The position numbers and the translations under genes are program-made. The notes under the pieces are model-generated. The model had not been told where the DNA came from, made no database searches, and saw only the letters and a list, made by a program, of their open reading frames with translations. Below, one piece after another: positions 1-8,017 of a DNA stretch of 64,000 nt (the stretch's first letter is position 1; each line of letters begins with the position of its first letter). The stretch lies in contig NZ_VIRL01000001.1 of assembly GCF_006874465.1 (NCBI RefSeq), forward strand, positions 496,001-560,000, written 5' to 3'. The stretch is from Microbispora bryophytorum (GTDB lineage: Bacteria; Actinomycetota; Actinomycetes; Streptosporangiales; Streptosporangiaceae).

Positions 1-54
1 GAGCTCCTCGGCGTACTTCACCTCGGCGGGGGCGCGGAGCATCTCGTTGGTCAT
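1..54 (-). CDS. AAA+ (MoxR/YehL-like) ATPase, N-terminal fragment
   Basis: Only the first 18 codons are in the window (it starts MTNEMLRAPAEVKYAEEL) and the gene leaves at the left edge. A GGAGA ribosome site lies 7-12 bases upstream of the ATG, and the gene begins 12 bases after the stop of the VWA gene, so it is the fourth member of that operon. The LR-P-AE--YAEEL opening resembles the start of the ATPases that accompany VWA and SWIM proteins in yehLMPQ-type operons. The ATPase identity is inferred from this opening and from gene order; no Walker motif is visible in the part present. Confidence 0.5.
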   Translation of the reverse strand, partial: MTNEMLRAPAEVKYAEEL

Positions 55-66
55 GTGGGGGGTCTC

Positions 67-1608
67 CTAAGCGAGGAAGTTCTTGAGTTCGAACACGAGT
101 TTGCGTATGTGACCCGAGATCACCGGTGTGCCCAGGTCCTTGAGCTTCTGCCGGAACCACGGATTGACGCTCTGCTGGCCGCCGCTGTCCACCGAGCCCA
201 CGGGGATGATCCGTACGCCGGATCGGTGCAGCGCCTCCATCCCGGCGTAGACGGCGGGACAGTTCCACTCGTAGAAGTCGGAGATCCACACGACCACCGT
301 GTTGCGGGGGTCGGCGACCTTCGGCTGGGCGAGGGCCAGGGCGGCGGTGCCGTCGGTGCCGCCACCGAGCTGGGTGCGCAGCAGCACCTCGAACGGATCG
401 TGCACCCACGGGGTGAGGTCGAGCGCGCGGGTGTCGTACGCGACCAGGTGCACGTCGACCTTGGGCAGCCCGGCGAAGATGGACGCCAGGATGGTGCAGT
501 TGACCATCGCGTCGACCATGGAACCGGACTGGTCGACCACCACGATCATTCTGGCCGGCGTGGTACGCCTCGCGGTGCGCCGGTAGTAGAGCCGGTCGAC
601 GTAGAGCCGCTGGTCCTCCGGGTTCCAGTTGGTGAGGTTCTTCCAGATCGTCCGTTCGACGTCCAGATTGCGGAACACCCGTTTGGGCGGCACCGACCGG
701 TCGATCGTGCCCACGCCGGCCTTCTCGACCTGCGTGCGCAGCACCTCGGCGACCTCGTCGACGAACCTGCGGATCAGCGCCTTGGCGTTGGCCAGCGCCA
801 CCCCCGACAGGTTGGACTTGTCGCGCAGCAACTGCTCGACCAGCGACATGCTGGGCGTGAGCTGCCGCGCCAGGGCCGGGTCCGCCAGGACCTCGCGCAG
901 CCGCATGCGGCTGACCAGCCCGGCTTCGATGCCGGCCAGCGCCTTGGCCAGGTCGTCGTCGCCGACCCTGACGCCGGAGCCCGGCCCGGACCCGGCCGTG
1001 GGGCCAGAGCCGTGACCGCTCCCGGAGCCGTGGCCGGAGCCGGATCCTGCTCCCGTCCCGGCTTCGCCGTCCTGCTCTCCCGGCGCCGCGCCCGTTCGCG
1101 CGCCCGTCCCGGCGCCCGTTCCCGATCCGGGGGCCGTGCCCGCGCACAGGGCCCACTTGAGCCAGGCGGCGTCCCGTTGCCAGGCCGCGAGCTGGGTGGC
1201 GCTGACGTCACCCGAGCCGGTGGCGAAGACGTTGAGCAGCAGCTTCGAGATCAGCGCCGCCCGGCGCACCTCACCGCCCGGCACATGCTCGCCCGGCGTG
1301 AGCAGGGTCTCGAACTCGGTGGCCAGGTCGGGGAAGCGCTGCACCAGCGAGTCGACCGACACGGCCGGGTCGAGCAGCCCGGCGGGCAGCCCCAGGTCGC
1401 CGACGACCGCGACGCCGGCGGTCTCCAGCGCGGGCTGCTCCTCGTGGTCGAACAACCGGGCGAGCAGCCGCCAGTAGAGCACCTGACGCCGGTTCCGGTC
1501 GGCGTTCGTCAGACCGTCTTCGCCGGTCGTGGAGATATCGGCCGCGGAGATGCCAGCCGTGGGGATGCCAGCCGTGGGGATGCCGGTCGTGGGGATGTCG
1601 TCGCTCAT
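67..1608 (-). CDS. VWA (MIDAS) domain protein, YehP-like
   Basis: A 513-residue protein. The C-terminal third is a von Willebrand A domain with a complete MIDAS: DQSGS, then the TDGT threonine loop and the WISDF aspartate. Such domains bind Mg and usually work with a MoxR-type AAA ATPase that acts as a co-chaperone; here that partner follows 12 bases downstream. The N terminus carries a short repeated GIPTAG-type stretch, and a central Gly/Ser/Thr-rich linker of about 60 residues is probably disordered. I chose the ATG at 1608 because it forms an ATGA overlap with the stop of the upstream gene; an ORF extends further upstream but lies inside that gene. Function in the cell is unknown. Confidence 0.85.
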   Translation of the reverse strand: MSDDIPTTGIPTAGIPTAGISAADISTTGEDGLTNADRNRRQVLYWRLLARLFDHEEQPALETAGVAVVGDLGLPAGLLDPAVSVDSLVQRFPDLATEFETLLTPGEHVPGGEVRRAALISKLLLNVFATGSGDVSATQLAAWQRDAAWLKWALCAGTAPGSGTGAGTGARTGAAPGEQDGEAGTGAGSGSGHGSGSGHGSGPTAGSGPGSGVRVGDDDLAKALAGIEAGLVSRMRLREVLADPALARQLTPSMSLVEQLLRDKSNLSGVALANAKALIRRFVDEVAEVLRTQVEKAGVGTIDRSVPPKRVFRNLDVERTIWKNLTNWNPEDQRLYVDRLYYRRTARRTTPARMIVVVDQSGSMVDAMVNCTILASIFAGLPKVDVHLVAYDTRALDLTPWVHDPFEVLLRTQLGGGTDGTAALALAQPKVADPRNTVVVWISDFYEWNCPAVYAGMEALHRSGVRIIPVGSVDSGGQQSVNPWFRQKLKDLGTPVISGHIRKLVFELKNFLA

Positions 1609-3098
1609 CGTCGCAGTAACCGTCCGGCTCGTTCCCGCAGCACGGTGACCGCGTCGGCGGCCCTGGCCTCGGCCTTGGCCGCCTTGGGGTCGGTGGGGCC
1701 GAGCGCCCAGTCGCCGGTGGCGACCACCACCGCCTCCCGCTTGACCTTCGCCTGCACGGCGAGCGGCTGCAGCGTCCAGCGGCCGGCGTCCCACCGGACC
1801 AGCCCCACACACGCCGACGAGGCCGCCACCAGCTTGGGCGTGAGCGGACCGCATTCGGGCAGCCGCTGCGCGTCCACGGCGAGGACGGTCCCGCCCAGGT
1901 CGAAGGAGCCGTCCTTGGTGACCTTGTAGCCCTCCACCAGCACCGGCTCGGCGATCCGTACGGCAACGCGGTCGAGGGGCGGCACCGCCGGGGCGAGCGC
2001 GCCGGACAGGCACAGCCGGGCGGCCGCCAACGGGTCGGCGGGCTTGCTCACGAAGGCGTGGTCGTCGTCCCAGACGAGGTCACCGCTGTCGAGCAGGGGC
2101 ATGTCCGTGATCTCGACGCAGCGGCGGTCGGCCAGCGCGGCCAGCAGTAGCTTGTGGCGCTGCGTCAGCTTCCACAGCGCGGGCCCGGCGATGGTGTCGA
2201 CCTTGGCGACCGCGACGGAGGTGCGCAGCAGCCGGGGCCTGCCGCCGTCGGCGGGCTCCAGGACGGCGTGCACCTGGAACTGGACGGCGGTGCCGTGCTC
2301 GTGCACGTCGACGCCGAGCACCAGCAGCCGTCCCGACACCGTGGCGGCGGGCCGGGGCTCTGCGGTCAGGACGCCGTCCTGCGACAACAGCAGGGCGCGG
2401 GTCCACAGGTCGGCCCAGCGCCGCACCGGCAGGTGCTCCGCCGAGCCGATCGGGCAGGAGGCCCGCAGCTCGGCGGCGAAGCCGTCGAGCAGCACCGCGA
2501 GCCTGCGCAGATCCGGCGCGGCGAGCAGGGCCTCGACGATCTGGTCCGCCGCGGAGACGAGGTCGTGGTCGACGCCGCGCCAGCCGGTGATGGCCAGCTC
2601 GCGTAGCCAGGAGCGGACGCCACCGAGCACGTTCCCGGCCGGCTGAACGGCCGACTGAGCGGCCGACTGGGCGGCGGGCTGGGCGGCCGGCTGAACGGCT
2701 GGCTGAACGGCGGCGCCGCCCGTCGTCCCCAGGCCATCGGGCGCTGGCGGCCATTCCGCCCGTTCCCGTCCCAATGCCGTGTCCAGGCTTTCGAGCAGGG
2801 CGTCGTGCACGGCGCCGGACAACGCGACCCGGCCGCCCGCCAGGGCCGTCAGATGCTCCTGCGTGATCGAACCGGACACGACCGCATCGGCGGCCTCCGC
2901 CAGCCGATCGCCGAGAGGGGTGGCGGCGAACGCGGCGGCCAGCGCGGCCACCGCCTCGGCGCGCTCGTCGGCGAGCCGGGCGAGGCCGTGCACCAGGGCG
3001 TCGTCGAAGCCGTCGAGCAGTGCGAGCGCCTCCTCGGCCCCCTCACCGGCCTTTCCCGAGTCGCCACCGAGCAGGGCGGCGAGCTGCACGGCGAGCAT
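1605..3098 (-). CDS. YehM-like protein of the MoxR-VWA operon
   Basis: A 497-residue, Ala/Leu-rich, probably alpha-helical cytoplasmic protein without signal peptide or membrane segment. It begins MLAVQLAALLGG and overlaps its upstream neighbour by one base (TGATG) and its downstream neighbour by four (ATGA), so all three are translationally coupled. A low-complexity stretch of alternating Pro/Ala/Gln/Val near residues 118-150 is encoded by short degenerate repeats around 2640-2710. I recognise no catalytic motif. Position between the SWIM-like and VWA genes matches yehM in E. coli yehLMPQ, whose function is also unknown; the link is by synteny. Confidence 0.75.
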   Translation of the reverse strand: MLAVQLAALLGGDSGKAGEGAEEALALLDGFDDALVHGLARLADERAEAVAALAAAFAATPLGDRLAEAADAVVSGSITQEHLTALAGGRVALSGAVHDALLESLDTALGRERAEWPPAPDGLGTTGGAAVQPAVQPAAQPAAQSAAQSAVQPAGNVLGGVRSWLRELAITGWRGVDHDLVSAADQIVEALLAAPDLRRLAVLLDGFAAELRASCPIGSAEHLPVRRWADLWTRALLLSQDGVLTAEPRPAATVSGRLLVLGVDVHEHGTAVQFQVHAVLEPADGGRPRLLRTSVAVAKVDTIAGPALWKLTQRHKLLLAALADRRCVEITDMPLLDSGDLVWDDDHAFVSKPADPLAAARLCLSGALAPAVPPLDRVAVRIAEPVLVEGYKVTKDGSFDLGGTVLAVDAQRLPECGPLTPKLVAASSACVGLVRWDAGRWTLQPLAVQAKVKREAVVVATGDWALGPTDPKAAKAEARAADAVTVLRERAGRLLRR

Positions 3099-3601
3099 CA
3101 GCCCACCGTCCCCGTGGCCGGGAACCAGTGCAGCTCCGGGATCGGCAGGGTCGTGTCTGGCACCTCCAGGTAGGCCAGGTGGCGCAGGAACCGGCTGAAC
3201 ACGACCGCGGCGGGGGCGGGCTCGTGGACGCCGCCCAGGCAGTCGGCCGGATCCGCGCCCTCGGGGACCTCGACCCGCAGGTATCGGCACACGCGGTCGG
3301 CGCCGTACTGCACGACGGCCTCGGCGACCAGGGCCCGCAGGTGTTTGCACGGCGAGCCGTACAAGCCACCGCAGGGGCGGTTGTTGTTGGTGCTGCAGTT
3401 GTAGTTGTGGGAGCCGGCGGCGATGGAGGAGACGTAGACCCGGCCGATGTCCGAGCCGCTCGACACCACGCCCTGTAGCCGGCCGTCGGCCAGCTCTACG
3501 AAGGGGACCTTCGCCAGCTTGCGCGGCTGGACCGGCGGCACCACCCGCAGCCTGCTGTGTCGCGCCCACACGGTCGCGCCGTTGGGGGAACGGTCTGTCA
3601 T
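3098..3601 (-). CDS. SWIM-like zinc-finger protein
   Basis: A 167-residue protein starting MTDRSPNGATVWARHSRL; an ORF extends ten codons upstream but the ATG at 3601 fits the family start better. Around residues 80-98 it has a cysteine cluster ending in CKH (C, then C eight residues on, then CxH eight residues after that), a variant of the SWIM pattern CxCx(n)CxH whose first pair is spread apart. SWIM domains bind zinc and are thought to contact nucleic acid or protein. It is the first gene of the coupled four-gene operon. It is much shorter than YehQ, so it may be a core-only version. Confidence 0.7.
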   Translation of the reverse strand: MTDRSPNGATVWARHSRLRVVPPVQPRKLAKVPFVELADGRLQGVVSSGSDIGRVYVSSIAAGSHNYNCSTNNNRPCGGLYGSPCKHLRALVAEAVVQYGADRVCRYLRVEVPEGADPADCLGGVHEPAPAAVVFSRFLRHLAYLEVPDTTLPIPELHWFPATGTVG

Positions 3602-3826
3602 GATCCGGAAAGTAGCCGAGCCGTACGACAAAACTGCCCGCCCCGGTCCGGACGGGCGGGACCGCCCAGGAGAGCAGCGATCCGGACGGCTGCGCCTGGG
3701 CGGCCCTGAGCGCGATGGACGACACGAGGACCTCGAAAGAGGTCGTCGTCCGCGCGGCCGGACGCGCTCCGCGCCGAGTCCCTCGGCGGCATGGCCGGGT
3801 GACGGACCTCGGGCCGACCCTGCCGG

Positions 3827-4285
3827 TCAGGCGAGTGGGAAGCCGGTCCCGTGCTCGGACTCGGGGCGCGGGCCGCGGATGCGCCGCTCGCTCTCCTCGA
3901 TCGGCACGTCGTTGATGCTCGCCTCCCTGCGGCTCATCAGGCCGTCGGCGGTGAACTCCCACAGCTCGTTGCCGTAGCTGCGCCACCACCGGCCCTCGGC
4001 GTCGTGCCACTCGTACTGGAACCGCACGGCGATGCGGTCGCCGCCGAAGGTCCACAGGTCCTTACGCAGGGCGTAGTCGCGCTCGCGCTCCCACTTGCGG
4101 GTCAGGAAGGCGACGATCTCCTCCCGTCCGGTCAGGAACTCCGAGCGGTTGCGCCACACCGAGTCCTCGGTGTACGCGGCGGCGACGCGTTCGGGGTCCC
4201 TGGTGTTCCAGGCGTCCTCGGCGGCCTGCACCTTCTGCCTGGCGCTGTCCTCGGTGAACGGCGGAAGCGGCGGACGTGTGCTCAT
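3827..4285 (-). CDS. DUF1348 / SnoaL-like (NTF2-fold) protein
   Basis: A 152-residue single-domain protein with the typical DUF1348 words [21 protein letters not shown] (in part), [22 protein letters not shown] and [16 protein letters not shown]. The NTF2-like fold forms a small hydrophobic pocket, but the substrate for this family is not established. The ATG at 4285 has a strong GGGGAGGAG ribosome site; an in-frame start 14 codons upstream lies across the palindrome and lacks one. The gene stands alone and is preceded by a 16-bp palindrome that probably serves as its operator. Confidence 0.88.
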   Translation of the reverse strand: MSTRPPLPPFTEDSARQKVQAAEDAWNTRDPERVAAAYTEDSVWRNRSEFLTGREEIVAFLTRKWERERDYALRKDLWTFGGDRIAVRFQYEWHDAEGRWWRSYGNELWEFTADGLMSRREASINDVPIEESERRIRGPRPESEHGTGFPLA

Positions 4286-4306
4286 CGTGCTCTCCTCCCC
4301 GGACGA

Positions 4307-4322
4307 GACAACGATCGTTGTC
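4307..4322. promoter_or_regulatory. 16-bp perfect palindrome, probable TetR-type operator
   Basis: GACAACGATCGTTGTC reads identically on both strands. It lies 22 bases upstream of the DUF1348 start and 5 bases before a TetR-like coding remnant on the other strand, the usual position for a TetR autoregulatory operator shared by a divergent pair. Confidence 0.65.
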
Positions 4323-4327
4323 CGCAA

Positions 4328-4432
4328 ATGCGGCTCTACCAGTGCTACCCATCGAAGGACGCGCTGATGGCGGCATACCTGGAGAGCATCGCGATCGGCG
4401 ACTTCCGCCCGGCCACTGCGCGTACGTCAGGG
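4328..4432 (+). pseudogene. TetR-family regulator remnant
   Basis: The frame from 4328 reads [19 protein letters not shown], which matches the end of a TetR helix-turn-helix (LYxHFPSKDALVAAYLE). The front half of the DNA-binding domain and the whole ligand domain are missing; after about 35 codons the frame loses sense, and the next 75 bases before the kinase gene show no regulator sequence. I read it as the decayed regulator of the DUF1348 gene, leaving its operator behind. Confidence 0.55.
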
Positions 4433-4505
4433 TGGCCGCGTCGGTGCGGATGCTCTCCAGGCAGATCATCCGCGCGCCCGCGACCACTGCGCCCTCCCCG
4501 GAGGA

Positions 4506-5825
4506 CTACAGGGAGGGGTCGCCGGGGCCGGAGGCGGTCGCCTCGGGCGTTCTGTTCACCTCGCTCCGCGCCTCCTGGGGCAGGAAGATCCCGGACAGGC
4601 GCGCGGCGGGGTCCGGCGCCGCCCGTGGCAGACGGATGGTGAAGGTGGCTCCGGCTCCCGGCCGCCCGTCCACGTCGATCGTGCCGCCGTGCGCGTCCAT
4701 CACCTCGTTCACGAGAGCCAGACCGATGCCGAGACCCCCGGCGTGGGGCGCGCCGGCATGTCTGGCGAGCAGGCGCTCGCCGTCACACGGGTCCAGCCCC
4801 ACGCCGTCGTCCCGCACACTGAGCCGAACCGTCTCCGGATCCGAACCCACGGTCACCCAGATGTGGCCGCCCGCCGAGGTGTGGCGCAGCGCGTTGTCGA
4901 GGAGCGCGGAGATCACCCGGCGCAGCGCGGACGGCGCTCCGCACACCACATGGTCGCCCGGACTCCGCCGCAGGTCGATCGTCACCCCGTGCTGCCCGGC
5001 GCGGGCCGCCTCGGCCTCGGCCGACTCCTCCGCCAGAGCGCCCAGGTCCGCGAGCCCGAACGGCCGGCGGCGCTGCCTGAGCTGGGTCGACAGCAGCAGG
5101 TCCTCGATCACCTCGCCCAGTTGCCCGATGCCGGTGACCAGCCGGTCGACGTCGCCCACGACGAGCAGAGGATCGGGCTCCCCGCGCAGGCGCCGGGCGG
5201 CCAGTTGCGCGCGGACGTGCAGCCGGGTCAGCGGGCTGCGCAGTTCGTGACTGACGTCGGCGGTGAACCGGCGCTGCCGGTCGAGGGCCTCGCCCAGCGG
5301 CGCGATCGCCCGGCGGGCGAGGACCTGGCCGATCAGCAACGCCGCCAGCAGGGCCGCGACCTCGGCCGCGCAGAGCGTGTGCAGCAGCCGGCGCCGCTCG
5401 GTGACGGGGAAGTACAGGTCCATCACCGCCTGCTGCAGCACCTCGCCGCGCCGCTGTGTACGGACCAGGTAGGTGCTGCCGCCGGCCTCCGCGACCTCGA
5501 CCCGGGTGCGGCCGTCGGCGGCGACCCGGTCGAGCGCCTCGCGCACCGGCAGGTTCTCCGGCGCCCCGGGGGTGCTCCGCAGGGCGTTCGCCCGGAGCTC
5601 GAACAGCCATACGCAGGGCGGCGGGTGGTCCATCGGGGCCGACGCCGCGGCCACGGCGAGATCGCGCCGGGCGGTGGCATCCTGCGCGTCGACCACGACG
5701 AAGTAGACCAGCGCGCCCAGGAGGGCGATCGCCAGCGAGAACACGGCCGCCACCTGCGCGGTGATCCGGCGGCGGGTCCGGATCAGCAGGCGCCGCTCCG
5801 GGTCGAAGGCCCGTCTGATCGTCAC
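4506..5825 (-). CDS. Sensor histidine kinase (two-component)
   Basis: A 439-residue membrane kinase. Membrane helices near residues 20-46 and 150-172 enclose a sensor loop of about 100 residues; then HisKA with the phosphoacceptor H193 in FTADVSHELRSPLTRL, followed by HATPase motifs LLDNALRHT (N box), DDGVGLD and GLGIGLALV. The GTG start at 5825 overlaps the stop of the response regulator gene (GTGA), so the pair is coupled. No HAMP domain is obvious. The signal is unknown; the next genes, an antiporter and oxidases, give no firm hint. Confidence 0.9.
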   Translation of the reverse strand: MTIRRAFDPERRLLIRTRRRITAQVAAVFSLAIALLGALVYFVVVDAQDATARRDLAVAAASAPMDHPPPCVWLFELRANALRSTPGAPENLPVREALDRVAADGRTRVEVAEAGGSTYLVRTQRRGEVLQQAVMDLYFPVTERRRLLHTLCAAEVAALLAALLIGQVLARRAIAPLGEALDRQRRFTADVSHELRSPLTRLHVRAQLAARRLRGEPDPLLVVGDVDRLVTGIGQLGEVIEDLLLSTQLRQRRRPFGLADLGALAEESAEAEAARAGQHGVTIDLRRSPGDHVVCGAPSALRRVISALLDNALRHTSAGGHIWVTVGSDPETVRLSVRDDGVGLDPCDGERLLARHAGAPHAGGLGIGLALVNEVMDAHGGTIDVDGRPGAGATFTIRLPRAAPDPAARLSGIFLPQEARSEVNRTPEATASGPGDPSL

Positions 5826-6511
5826 AGCTCGCCCAGGCGGTATCCCACGCCCCGCACGGTGCGGACGACGCCGGGCCCCAGCTTGTTGCGCAGGTAGTAG
5901 ACGTAGGTGTCCACGATCGACTCGGTCCTGGCGCCGTCGAAGATCCGCTGCCGCAGCGAGGCGCGCGTGTGCACCTGCTGCGGACGGGCCGCCAGGGCGT
6001 GGAGCAGCCGGCACTCCTGGCCCGACAGCGTCACCTGCTCGCCGGACGGCAGCCGTACGGTGCTGGACGCGGAGTCGAGCCAGGCGGCGCCGAGCGGCAG
6101 CAGCGCGGCCTGGTCCAGGTTCCTGCGGTGCAGGGCGCGCACCCGGGCCAGCAGCTCGTCGATCTCGAACGGCTTGACCAGGTAGTCCTCGGCGCCCGCG
6201 TCGAGTCCGGTGACCCGGTCGGCGAGGGCGCCGAAGGCGGTGAGCATCAGCACCGGCACGGTGACCGCCTGCCGGCGCAGCCGCCGCAGCAGATCGAGCC
6301 CGTCGACGACGGGCAGTCCGCGATCGATGATCATCGCGTCGTAGCCGCGGCTCAGCGCCAGATGCAGGCCCCGCTGTCCCTCCAGCGCCAGGTCGACCGT
6401 GTATCCCTGGTCGGTGAACACCTCGACCAGCATGTCTCCCAGCTCACGGTCGTCCTCCACGAGCAGTAGACGCGACGAGCGCGGTTCGGATGTCCCCGAT
6501 ATCCGTGCCAC
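5822..6511 (-). CDS. OmpR/PhoB-family response regulator
   Basis: A 229-residue regulator. Receiver residues: acidic pair E19-D20-D21, phosphoacceptor D63 in IIDRGLP, T91 and K113 in VKPFE. The C-terminal winged helix ends with the family signature VDTYVYYLRNKLG followed by VRTVRGVGYRLGE. It is upstream of, and coupled to, its kinase gene. It would bind DNA as a phosphorylated dimer; target genes cannot be read from this sequence. Confidence 0.93.
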   Translation of the reverse strand: MARISGTSEPRSSRLLLVEDDRELGDMLVEVFTDQGYTVDLALEGQRGLHLALSRGYDAMIIDRGLPVVDGLDLLRRLRRQAVTVPVLMLTAFGALADRVTGLDAGAEDYLVKPFEIDELLARVRALHRRNLDQAALLPLGAAWLDSASSTVRLPSGEQVTLSGQECRLLHALAARPQQVHTRASLRQRIFDGARTESIVDTYVYYLRNKLGPGVVRTVRGVGYRLGEL

Positions 6512-6613
6512 CGGCCAACCGTCGCACCAGTATCAGGAAATATCCAGACTCCGGATTGCCGCTGCCGGGAGGCCGCCCCATGTTCTGCGGTTGTCCTGAG
6601 CTTTCACATGAAA

Positions 6614-7972
6614 TTAGATGAAACCGGTTTCTCCCGTCGCCGCGCCCACCGGGGCCGGTTTCTGCGCGCCTTCCGCATCCGCCGGCTCATGGCGCTCCGG
6701 CAGCGCCAGTTTGTACAGCGGCAGGGCTGCCGCGGTGGTGAGCACGGCCACGAGGACGAGCATCGCGAAGAGCTCCTGCGTGATCATGCCCTGCGCCAGG
6801 CCGATGTTGATGAAGATGAGGATCATCAGCCCGCGGGCGTTCATCATCGCGCCCATGGCCCAGGACTCGCGCCAGCCGAATCCCAGCGCCCGCGTCGCCA
6901 GCGAGCAGCCGAAGTACTTCCCGGAGAAGGCCAGAAGCAGGATCAGCGCGAACGCCAGGAGCGCGAAACCCCCGGTGATGCCGCCGAGATGGGTGTTCAG
7001 CCCCGAGAACGCGAAGAAGACGGGCAGCAGCAGGGTCGATACGAGGTCCATCATCCGGCCGTGCAGAGCGGCGCGGAACGCCGGTTGGCGCGGCATGGCC
7101 AACCCGGCGACGAAACCGCCGAACACCGAGTAGACGCCGATGGCGTCGGTGATCCACCCGGCCACGATCGGCACCAGCACGACCACGTACACGGCGCCGG
7201 CGCCGAGATGCCCGGTACGCGCGACGCGGCGGCCCAGGGGACGCAGCAGCGGAGCCACCACCCCGAGCATCACCGCGGCGAACACCCCGGCCAGGGCGAT
7301 GGTGCGCAGCGTGTCGCCGGTGCCGCCGCCGAGGTGCACCGCCGACAGCGCCGCGAGCAGGCACCAGGCCACGGCGTCGTCGATGGAGGCGGACAGCAGG
7401 GCGATCCGGCCGACGCGGGTGTTCTGCAGCCCGCGTTCGTAGAGGATCCTGGCGAGCATGGGGAACGCGGTCAGCGACAGCGCTCCCCCGAGGAACAGGG
7501 CGAACTCCAACCGGCCGACGTCCGGGCGGGACAGCCGCTCCCACAGGACGAGCCCGGCGGCGCCGCCGAGGACCAGCGGGGAGATGATCCCCGACGCCGC
7601 CAGCACGCTCGCCTTGCGCAGCTCGCCCGGCGCCCGGGCGTCGTGGTCCATCCCGGCCCCGACCAGGAACATGTACAACGTCAGGCCGAGGGTGCTGAGC
7701 ACGTACAGGACCGGCCTGACCTGAGCGGGGAACAGGGCCGCCTGGGCGTCGGGGAACACCGCGCCGAGCAGCGTCGGCCCGAGCAGGACGCCGGCGACCA
7801 TCTCGCCGACCACGCGCGGCTGCATCACCAAAGTGGCCAGCCGGCCGCACAGTGCGGCGGTCAGCAGGATGACGGCCAGGGCCGGCAGCACTCTGAGGGC
7901 CAGTTCGAGGTTGGGGTCGGCGGCGGACGCCTGTGCTGGGAGAAGGTCGGGGAGAAGAGCCGGAACGGGCAT
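6614..7972 (-). CDS. CPA2-type monovalent cation:H+ antiporter
   Basis: A 452-residue integral membrane protein with about 12 hydrophobic segments after a short N terminus. Family landmarks are QPRVVGEMVAGVLLGPTLLG, the LSASIDDAVAW segment with the paired-aspartate ion site typical of CPA2/NhaA-like exchangers, and a final NARGLMILIFINIGL. It would exchange Na+ or K+ for protons across the membrane. It starts 45 bases behind the P450 gene and is probably the last gene of that operon; similar antiporters occur in natural-product loci as self-protection or export, but that role is inference. Confidence 0.88.
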   Translation of the reverse strand: MPVPALLPDLLPAQASAADPNLELALRVLPALAVILLTAALCGRLATLVMQPRVVGEMVAGVLLGPTLLGAVFPDAQAALFPAQVRPVLYVLSTLGLTLYMFLVGAGMDHDARAPGELRKASVLAASGIISPLVLGGAAGLVLWERLSRPDVGRLEFALFLGGALSLTAFPMLARILYERGLQNTRVGRIALLSASIDDAVAWCLLAALSAVHLGGGTGDTLRTIALAGVFAAVMLGVVAPLLRPLGRRVARTGHLGAGAVYVVVLVPIVAGWITDAIGVYSVFGGFVAGLAMPRQPAFRAALHGRMMDLVSTLLLPVFFAFSGLNTHLGGITGGFALLAFALILLLAFSGKYFGCSLATRALGFGWRESWAMGAMMNARGLMILIFINIGLAQGMITQELFAMLVLVAVLTTAAALPLYKLALPERHEPADAEGAQKPAPVGAATGETGFI

Positions 7973-8017
7973 GGCTTGCGCCTCCGCTCGTGATCGGGAC
8001 CTGAGATCGGCCGGGGT

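Noticed and set aside
55..1929. A 624-codon open frame on the plus strand
   Set aside because: It is the shadow of the VWA and YehM-like genes: no domain, His/Arg/Pro-rich composition, and no ribosome site; high-GC third positions keep antisense frames open.
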